The notes beneath the pieces are model-generated. The model was not told the origin of the DNA and made no database searches. It saw only the letters and a list, made by a program, of their open reading frames with translations. DNA of 8,500 nucleotides, taken from the NCBI GenBank assembly GCA_002279765.1, contig NCCR01000346.1, positions 1 through 8,500 on the forward strand, read 5' to 3'. Positions 1 through 4,692 of this stretch are shown here, in pieces. Position 1 is the first letter of the stretch, and each line of letters opens with the position of its first letter. Source of the stretch: Verrucomicrobia bacterium 12-59-8. GTDB lineage: Bacteria > Verrucomicrobiota > Verrucomicrobiae > Verrucomicrobiales > Verrucomicrobiaceae. Both the position numbers and the translations under genes were made by a program.

Positions 1-483
1 TCCTTGGTGGAGGTCACCATCGCCGTCGCCATCGCCGCGCTCGGTTTCCTCACGCTGCTCGGCCTGCTGCCGCAGAGCATCTCCATGGCGCGCGAGTCGG
101 CGGAGATGTCCGTCGGCTCCAAGATCGTGCAGAAGATCAGCGGCGACTTGCAGTCCATGGCCTGGGACCGCATCACCTGGACAGGCTACGGGCCGCTGCG
201 CTACTTCACCAATGAAGGCCGCGAAATGACCAAGGCGGACACCAGCGAGGAAGACATGCTCGCCACGCTGACCTTCGTGGCCGCCGTGCAGGTGCCGGAG
301 AAACCTCTGGACGTGGTGCTGCCCACCGGCACTTCGAGCGGCAATGCCAGCACGCCGGAAACCTACCTGCGCCGCGTGAAGATCAGCGTCGCCACCACGC
401 AGGACCCTGCATTTGATTTTAACACCGCATCACCCAGCCGCTTCACCTCCACCTACGCCCTCATCGCGCGCATGGGGGACTGA
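1..483 (+). CDS. Verru_Chthon cassette protein B-like prepilin (5' end outside window)
   Basis: This is the 3' part of a prepilin-like gene; the reading frame is open from base 1, so the true start lies upstream. The first residues read SLVEVTIAVAIAALGFLTLL, which is the remainder of a type IV prepilin motif ([G]FSLVE) with the conserved Glu+5, followed by the hydrophobic N-terminal helix. Only one or two motif residues and the basic leader are missing. Such proteins are cut and N-methylated by prepilin peptidase and assemble into pilus or pseudopilus fibres in the cell envelope. Length and position directly before C-like and D-like genes match protein B of the four-gene cassette known from Verrucomicrobium and Chthoniobacter. 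The body after the helix is a soluble, mostly polar domain of about 135 residues. What the structure does is not known. Assignment to protein B is inferred from order and general character. Confidence 0.85.
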   Translation, partial: SLVEVTIAVAIAALGFLTLLGLLPQSISMARESAEMSVGSKIVQKISGDLQSMAWDRITWTGYGPLRYFTNEGREMTKADTSEEDMLATLTFVAAVQVPEKPLDVVLPTGTSSGNASTPETYLRRVKISVATTQDPAFDFNTASPSRFTSTYALIARMGD

Positions 484-513
484 GGCACCCACCTGCAACA
501 CCCTTCTCATGCT

Positions 514-1584
514 ATGAAAAACGCCCATGACAGATCACGGCGGCAGCCGGGCTTCACCCTCGTCGAGGTCGCTCTCTCCATGGTGATCCTTTCGGTCATC
601 CTCCTCGTCTCCGTGCAGGTTCTCAACCAGACCCAGCGCACCTGGAAGCGCGGCGTGGCGCGCGTGGAGCAGTTTCGTGAGGCGCGCGTGGCCTTTGACA
701 GCATCACTGAAAATCTCCGGCAGGCTTTGTTAAACACCTACCAGGCCTATCAGTACAACACCGGCGACACGCCCACCATTCCGACTTCGAAGACGCAGTC
801 CCCCTCGAAGTACATCCGCATGTCGGAGCTGCAGTTCGTCACCGGTCAGGCGAAGACACTGCTGCCCGGAGAGCAGGCTTCCAATCTCGTCACCCAGGCC
901 ATGTTCTTCCAGGCACGCCTTGGCTTGAGCGACCGCGTCGGTTATGAGGCGCTCAACCGCCTGCTCTGCGGCCGTGGCTACTTCATCATGCACGGCGGCA
1001 ACGACGCCTTCCGGCCCAAGCATGTGACGCAGCAGAGCTCGCGCTTCCGCCTCTGGGAGTACCGGCCCACGGCGGAGGAAAACACCGTCTATGCCGTGAA
1101 GCCGGGCGAGTGGTTTCTCAATGCTCCCGCCAACGTCATCACCGCTGCTGAAACCATCGACACGCCCGCCGACACACGGCCCATCGCGGAGAACATTCTC
1201 GCGCTGATCATCTCACCGCAGGTCACGGCGGATGACGCCGAGCTGAAGAAGGCAGATCCATGGTGGATCGCCCCCAAATACACCTACGACTCCACGGAGC
1301 TGGCCAACGAGTCCAGCGAAAGCCCGCAGGGCACGCAGCATATGCTGCCCCCGCGCGTGGTCGTGACGCTCATCGCCATTGATGAAGCCTCCGCCCGCAA
1401 GCTCGCCGAGAAATACCCCGACACCATGCCGGAGCTCGTTCCGCCCGAAGCCTTCACCCTCTGCGAAAACAGGCAGAAGGATATCAAAGACCTCGAGACC
1501 AAGCTCAAGGCAGAGCAGCTCAACTACCAGGTTTTTTCCACCACCATCAACATGCGCAATTCCAAATGGGGCCTCCTTCGATGA
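514..1584 (+). CDS. Verru_Chthon cassette protein C-like prepilin
   Basis: A 356-residue prepilin-like protein. A short basic leader (residues 1-13, ending RRQPG) is followed by FTLVEVALSMVILSVILLVS. This gives a canonical prepilin peptidase site between Gly13 and Phe14, with Glu18 as the +5 residue. The long C-terminal part (about residues 40-356) is a hydrophilic domain with no other membrane segment. It ends in a charged stretch rich in Lys, Glu and Asp that looks helical (about residues 320-345). The gene starts 30 bases after the preceding stop, has no clear Shine-Dalgarno sequence, and overlaps the next gene by ATGA, so the three genes are almost certainly one operon with translational coupling. 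Size and order match cassette protein C of verrucomicrobia. It is probably a minor pseudopilin or surface structural protein; its actual role is unknown. Confidence 0.88.
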   Translation: MKNAHDRSRRQPGFTLVEVALSMVILSVILLVSVQVLNQTQRTWKRGVARVEQFREARVAFDSITENLRQALLNTYQAYQYNTGDTPTIPTSKTQSPSKYIRMSELQFVTGQAKTLLPGEQASNLVTQAMFFQARLGLSDRVGYEALNRLLCGRGYFIMHGGNDAFRPKHVTQQSSRFRLWEYRPTAEENTVYAVKPGEWFLNAPANVITAAETIDTPADTRPIAENILALIISPQVTADDAELKKADPWWIAPKYTYDSTELANESSESPQGTQHMLPPRVVVTLIAIDEASARKLAEKYPDTMPELVPPEAFTLCENRQKDIKDLETKLKAEQLNYQVFSTTINMRNSKWGLLR

Positions 1585-2246
1585 ACACACAATCACTTCA
1601 CACACCTCCGTCCTCCGTCCTCCTGCGCGCCGCGCCTCGTCACCGTTCCTCGCCGGCCTTCACCCTCGTGGAGGTGATCATCGTCGTCGCGCTGATTTCG
1701 ATGATCTTCATCATGGCCGTGCCTTACACCCTGGGCGCGCTGCAGTCCGCCAGCCTCACCTCCGCAGGTGACACGCTGATGCAGAAGCTCGCGCAGGCGC
1801 AGCAGCGTGCCTCCACGGAGAACCGCCCCATCGCGCTGGACTTCTACTACTACGAGCGGGATGGCATCCCCGGCTGCCATGCCATGCAGATGGCCTCCTA
1901 CGATCCCGCCACCAATGCAGCCACACCCGTCGAGCCGCCCGTTTACTGGAGCGAAGGCCGTGCCATGGTCATTGAGGGCGAGCTCTCGCCCATGTTCGCC
2001 ACCAACGTCCTCCCGGCCACCACCGGCCCAGCCACACTCGAGCCCTTCAAGAAACTCGAGGCCACCTTTCGCCGCGTGATCCTCTATCCCAACGGCTCCA
2101 CCAGCCTGCGCATCCCCCTGCGCGAAGCCTACCTCACCTTCATCTCTACCAAGAACTACCAGAAAGACCTCGCCACCCCGCCCCCGAATTATTACACCGT
2201 GCAGATCGATCCCGTGACGGGGCGCGGACACTCATACAGACCGTGA
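1581..2246 (+). CDS. Verru_Chthon cassette protein D-like prepilin
   Basis: A 221-residue prepilin-like protein. I chose the ATG at 1581 because it overlaps the stop of the preceding gene (ATGA); an in-frame ATG five codons earlier would lie inside that gene. The basic leader of about 26 residues (with RAAPRHRSSPA) precedes FTLVEVIIVVALISMIFIMA, with Glu31 as the +5 residue. The residue before the cleavage site is Ala26 rather than the usual Gly; Ala is tolerated in some pseudopilins but may slow processing. The following region (LTSAGDTLMQKLAQAQQRAS, about residues 54-73) resembles the GspH/FimT-like helix of minor pseudopilins. The protein ends YTVQIDPVTGRGHSYRP, which looks like a natural, complete C-terminus. 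The stop is only 3 bases before the first hairpin repeat, so the repeat cassette begins where this gene ends without damaging it. Confidence 0.87.
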   Translation: MNTQSLHTPPSSVLLRAAPRHRSSPAFTLVEVIIVVALISMIFIMAVPYTLGALQSASLTSAGDTLMQKLAQAQQRASTENRPIALDFYYYERDGIPGCHAMQMASYDPATNAATPVEPPVYWSEGRAMVIEGELSPMFATNVLPATTGPATLEPFKKLEATFRRVILYPNGSTSLRIPLREAYLTFISTKNYQKDLATPPPNYYTVQIDPVTGRGHSYRP

Positions 2247-2249
2247 GGA

Positions 2250-2340
2250 GGAAAGGATGAAGGATGAATTATGAAGGATGAAACCAGACGATGAAGAAGC
2301 CGGCTCTAGTTTCATAATTCATCCTTCACCTTCTTCCTTC
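2250..2340 (+). repeat. Hairpin repeat unit A (left flank of four-helix gene)
   Basis: The left arm is built from 7-base steps of the type ATGAAGG. A perfect 18-base inverted repeat pairs 2258-2275 with 2311-2328 across a 35-base loop. Bases 2250-2288 match 2694-2732 of unit B with only two mismatches in 39 (2270/2714 and 2276/2720), and 2309-2328 is identical to 2784-2803. The loop contents differ between the units. The right arm also encodes the last residues and the TGA stop (2319-2321, minus strand) of the four-helix gene. The unit could act as a two-way transcription barrier between the convergent genes on its sides, but no T-run marks it as a standard terminator. Confidence 0.8.
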
Positions 2341-2690
2341 CCACGTTTCGCATTCTTGGAAACCGTCGTGAGTATCGCCAGCAACTGCTGCGCTTCATCC
2401 AGAAGCGGGGCGAGCTTGGCGGCGGGGACGATCTCGCCTTCGACGAGGAGTTCGAGCCAGTAGCTGGTTTCATCAAGCTCCTTCAAGCAGTCGCCTACTT
2501 TGGCGATGAACTCGGCTTTGGAGCGTGCGCGATGTGCTTCGCGAAAATTGGCCCCCACGGAGGTTCCCGACCGCAGCGCCTGCTTCCCCATCACCCGCGC
2601 CTCCTCCGTCTTCGGCAGCACCACAAACATCCGCACCACCCTCAACGCAAAAGCCTTCGTGCGCTCTCTCAAGTCAAACGGGGGAGTCAT
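2319..2690 (-). CDS. Four-helix-bundle protein, S23/IVP (23S rRNA intervening sequence) family
   Basis: A 123-residue soluble protein with the full signature of the S23/IVP four-helix-bundle family: FDLRERTKAFALRVVRM (helix 1), then ALRSGTSVGANFREAHRARS at about residues 40-60 with the diagnostic SGTSVGANFREA, then AEFIAKVGDCLKELDETSYW (about 61-80), and a last helix near 90-110. I chose the ATG at 2690. The open frame runs 20 codons further upstream, but those codons only translate the repeat arm (FIIHHSSFIL) and are not family sequence. Relatives are encoded in 23S rRNA intervening sequences, occur as many dispersed copies in some genomes, and include the Avd accessory protein of diversity-generating retroelements. 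No reverse transcriptase or template/variable repeat is seen here. There is no Shine-Dalgarno sequence. The gene follows otsA on the same strand and may be read through from it. Its function is unknown; nucleic-acid binding through basic surfaces is inferred from relatives. Confidence 0.9.
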   Translation of the reverse strand: MTPPFDLRERTKAFALRVVRMFVVLPKTEEARVMGKQALRSGTSVGANFREAHRARSKAEFIAKVGDCLKELDETSYWLELLVEGEIVPAAKLAPLLDEAQQLLAILTTVSKNAKRGKEEGEG

Positions 2691-2693
2691 GGG

Positions 2694-2816
2694 GGAAAGG
2701 ATGAAGGATGAATGATGAATGATGAAACCAGAGGTTGCCGAGCGGCGCATCTATTTTCTTCGCGGTTCCGGCTCCGGTTCCGGGTTTCATAATTCATCCT
2801 TCATCCTTCATCCTTC
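2694..2816 (+). repeat. Hairpin repeat unit B (right flank of four-helix gene)
   Basis: A 31-base imperfect inverted repeat pairs 2699-2729 with 2783-2813, with two mismatches, around a 53-base loop. The arms consist of the 7-base steps ATGAAGG/ATGAATG. The loop ends in a short tandem hexamer (GGTTCC, GGCTCC, GGTTCC at 2764-2781). This unit is the 5' leader of the four-helix gene, ending 3 bases before its start codon, and its outer arm contains the stop codon of the otsA frame (2808-2810, minus strand). In an RNA made from the minus strand the stem would fold directly in front of the four-helix start, so it could limit translation or be an RNase III target. That role is inference. Confidence 0.82.
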
Positions 2817-4265
2817 GGCCCAGCGGTACACATTCTGATGTGCCACCTGGTCGCGCATGAGGTGCATGCGGCGCTGCTGGGCGGCGGCGGGCATCTTCAT
2901 CGCCGTCTGCACGGCTTTGGCGATGTCCTCGATGGCGTAGGGATTCACCGCCAGGGCCTGGCTGAGCTCGCGTGAGGCGCCGGTGAAGAGGCTCAGAATG
3001 AGCACACCCTGTTCATCGTTCCGGCTTGCCACGAATTCTTTCGCCACCAGGTTCATCCCATCGTGCAGGGAGTTCACCATGAAGAAGTCGCACAGGCGGT
3101 GCAGCGCCATCATCTCCACGCTGCCATGGTGCTGCTTTAAAAGTTACACGGGCTGCCACGTGGCGTTGCCAAAGCGCGCATTGATGCGTGCCGCTGCTTC
3201 GTCCACCGCGCTCTGCTCGGCCTGGTAGCTCGACAGATGATCCCGGCTCGGCACGGCGATCTGCACAAAGCACAGCTTCCCCCGCAGTTGCGGCTGCGTT
3301 TCAAACACATGCTCCAGCGCATGCAGCCGCTGCGGGATGCCCTTGGTGTAGTCGAGCCGTTCGATGCTCGCACCGATCTTGCGCCCGCGCAGACCCGGCA
3401 GCTTTTCCAGCCAGCCCTCCATCGCCTGCGTCACCTCGTCGGACTGCGCCATCTGGCTGGCCGCTGCGAAGTCGATGCTGATGGGGAAGGGGCGCACGCG
3501 TGTCACGTGCTTGCGGCGGAGGACCTCGCTGCGGTCCGTGTCCACCCGCGCCTCGATGGAGCGGTCCACCGTGTCGAGGAAGTTCTGACAGTGGTGATGA
3601 ATGTGAAAGCCCATGAGGTCATTGCCCAGCATGCCGTCCAGCAGTTCCTCGCCCCAGGGAAAGGCGCGAAACACCTCGCGGTTTGGCCACGGAATGTGCC
3701 AGAATTGGGCGCACACGATGCGGCCCGCGCTCATCTTCCGCAGCATGCGCGGCAGCAGGCAGAAGTGGTAGTCCTGGATGAAGACCAGCGCCCTGCCACC
3801 CTGCGCCTCCTCCAGCACGGCCTCGGCAAACAGGCGGTTCACCGTCTTGTAGTCCTGCCAGTCCTGCGGTCTGAACTCAGGCCGGGTGAAGGTGATGTGG
3901 CACAGCGGCCACAGCCCCTCATTGGAAAGGCCGTAGTAAAAGCCGCGCTCCAGTTCGTCATTGAGCCACACGCGGCGCAGCTTGTAGCCAGGCGCGCCCG
4001 GAGGCACCATCACGCAGTCTTCTTCATCCACCACGGTGCGGTCCGCATCGCCCGCGCCATGCGCCACCCAGGTGCCGCCCGAAGCCATCATGATGGGGTG
4101 CAGCGCTGTCGCCATGCCGCTCGCAGGCCGGATGCACTCCACCGTGCCATCCGCCCGCCGCCGGTGCATGAACGGCTCCCGGTTGGACACCACGATGAAC
4201 TTCCGCCCCTGCAGCTTTGACTCAATCAAGTGGTGCAGCCTCTCCTTGTTCCACGTGTGTTCCAT
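2808..4265 (-). pseudogene. otsA: Trehalose-6-phosphate synthase (GT20, OtsA), interrupted by an in-frame stop
   Basis: OtsA joins glucose from UDP-glucose to glucose-6-phosphate, giving trehalose-6-phosphate in the cytoplasm. From the ATG at 4265 (MEHTWNKERL, weak AGGG-type ribosome site upstream) family motifs follow in order: VVSNRE with Arg29; QDYHF with Asp165; WHIPWPN with His190; ERLDYTKG with Arg303 and Lys308. Codon 374 is TAA (3144-3146). The same frame then continues LLKQHHGSVEMMALHRLCDF and SLHDGMNLVAKEFVASR, with Asp402 and Glu410 of the nucleotide-sugar site. A single base change from a Tyr codon explains the stop; Tyr is common at this place in relatives. The 373-residue upstream part lacks essential donor-site residues and should be inactive. 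The C-terminus stops at VYRWAEG inside a repeat, shorter than relatives, which usually carry one more short helix. No otsB is in the window. Another GT20 specificity, such as glucosylglycerol-phosphate synthase, is possible but less likely. Confidence 0.88.
3144..3146 (-). other. In-frame TAA stop inside otsA
   Basis: On the minus strand the reading is CAG CCC GTG TAA CTT TTA AAG. The frame is continuous on both sides, so only this codon separates the two otsA parts, with no indel. Relatives have a Tyr-containing stretch here (PV-Y-L type), which TAT or TAC would restore. TAA is the normal stop in this region and nothing suggests a changed genetic code. Confidence 0.9.
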
Positions 4266-4390
4266 CGGCCACCCTGCCAGCCCACTGCTGCCCTCGCAAT
4301 CAGCGCTGGCTTTAGAGAAGTCTAAGATACCAGAGTATGAAGAAATGAACAGGTGTGGCGTGGTGTGGCCGCGAAGCATTTCCGGCAGGA

Positions 4391-4412
4391 GGAGGATCAT
4401 CCTGATCCCTCC
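4391..4412. repeat. Small bulged hairpin
   Basis: GGAGGATCA (4391-4399) pairs with TGATCC-TCC (4403-4412) across a 3-base loop, with one bulged C at 4409. No T-run follows on either strand. It lies about 125 bases upstream of the otsA start, on the otsA leader side. It may be chance or a regulatory structure. Confidence 0.35.
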
Positions 4413-4465
4413 ACGCTCCGCCTAGCTCAGCAGTTTGGTTCATCTGCTCCCGTCCCAGATCTCAC

Positions 4466-4538
4466 CCCAGAGACACGATGGACGCAGAGATCAGAGTTCG
4501 ATCCTGATTGGAATCTCTGCGCTCATCGTGTCTCTGGG
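4466..4538. repeat. Long near-perfect inverted repeat
   Basis: CCCAGAGACACGATG (4466-4480) is the exact reverse complement of 4524-4538. After a two-base mismatch, 4483-4491 (CGCAGAGAT) pairs exactly with 4513-4521. Together 24 of 26 positions pair around a 21-base loop (4492-4512). The arm vocabulary (AGAGACAC, ATCTCTGCG) recurs nearby and resembles dispersed intergenic repeats of other bacterial genomes, which I recall but cannot check. There is no T-run, so a simple terminator is unlikely. Confidence 0.75.
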
Positions 4539-4577
4539 TTAATGTTGATTAATGCTGCAAGGATCACCTTCATGCTC

Positions 4578-4604
4578 ATCTCTGCGGTTTTCTAATCTCT
4601 GCGG
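4578..4604 (+). repeat. Two direct copies of ATCTCTGCGG
   Basis: Copies lie at 4578-4587 and 4595-4604, 17 bases apart start to start. The first nine bases also match the right inner arm of the large hairpin (4513-4521). They look like broken pieces of the same repeat family rather than operator sites, although spacing near two helical turns is not excluded as meaningful. Confidence 0.5.
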
Positions 4605-4625
4605 TGAAATAACTCAGTGCCTCCT

Positions 4626-4643
4626 TAATCAAGATAATCAAGA
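4626..4643 (+). repeat. Tandem 9-base repeat TAATCAAGA x2
   Basis: TAATCAAGA occurs twice with no gap, 50 bases before the start codon of the DUF4838 gene. It includes a GATAAT string that looks like a -10 box, but no suitable -35 lies 16-18 bases upstream. It could be a protein-binding site, part of a promoter, or a repeat relic. Confidence 0.5.
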
Positions 4644-4692
4644 AAGGCACCGCCCGCGTTGGCGTTTGCATGAGGCCTCATTCCTCCCAACC

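Larger units (their letters stand above)
2250..2816. mobile_element. Candidate small mobile cassette: four-helix-bundle gene between two hairpin repeats
   Basis: Two related hairpin-forming repeat units in the same orientation bracket one minus-strand gene of the four-helix-bundle (S23/IVP) family. The cassette starts 3 bases after the stop of the cassette D gene and ends inside the last codons of the otsA frame. It holds nothing but the repeats and the gene. Known relatives of this protein family are encoded inside intervening sequences of 23S rRNA genes, where terminal inverted repeats form a stem that RNase III removes. The layout here is similar in idea but sits between protein-coding genes. 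No transposase, reverse transcriptase, recombinase or clear target-site duplication is visible. That it moves is inference; the repeats and the gene are seen directly. Confidence 0.45.
4266..4692. other. Divergent intergenic region between otsA (-) and DUF4838 gene (+)
   Basis: This 427-base stretch has no convincing gene. Open frames that extend the flanking genes into it (upstream of 4265 on minus and upstream of 4693 on plus) carry no family sequence. It must hold the promoters for both divergent genes, but I could not find a -35/-10 pair with good spacing on either strand. It contains a small bulged hairpin (4391-4412), a large inverted repeat (4466-4538), two copies of ATCTCTGCGG (4578-4587 and 4595-4604) and a 9-base tandem repeat (4626-4643). 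The region is less GC-rich toward its right end than the genes around it. Confidence 0.6.

Noticed and set aside
2278..2463. Short plus-strand open frame beginning in repeat unit A
   Set aside because: It is antisense to the four-helix gene, and its first residues (SSFIIHPSP) are translated repeat.
2691..2750. Longer N-terminus for the four-helix protein
   Set aside because: The added 20 codons translate the hairpin repeat (FIIHHSSFIL), and the family motif starts right after the ATG at 2690.
2255..2813. CRISPR array suggested by repeated ATGAAGG steps
   Set aside because: The steps are 7 bases, contiguous and without spacers; they form hairpin arms.
2250..2816. Diversity-generating retroelement, because Avd belongs to the same family as the four-helix gene
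   Set aside because: No reverse transcriptase, no template/variable repeat pair and no variable target gene are present in the window.
3237..4220. A 327-codon open frame on the plus strand opposite otsA
   Set aside because: It is the antisense shadow of a GC-rich gene with clear GT20 motifs on the minus strand; its His/Arg/Ala-rich translation has no family signature.
4266..4400. Longer N-terminus for OtsA
   Set aside because: The extra 45 residues show no GT20 sequence; the family begins shortly after MEHTWNK and an AGGG-type site precedes that ATG.
4423..4510. tRNA-like words: TAGCTCAG (D-arm style) and TTCGATCC (T-loop style)
   Set aside because: They are 74 bases apart rather than about 46, no acceptor stem pairs the ends, the T-arm stem does not fit a 5-bp stem with a 7-base loop, and the second word lies in the loop of the large hairpin.
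4552..4692. Longer N-terminus for the DUF4838 protein
   Set aside because: It would place 47 residues of repeat-derived sequence before a clean signal peptide.
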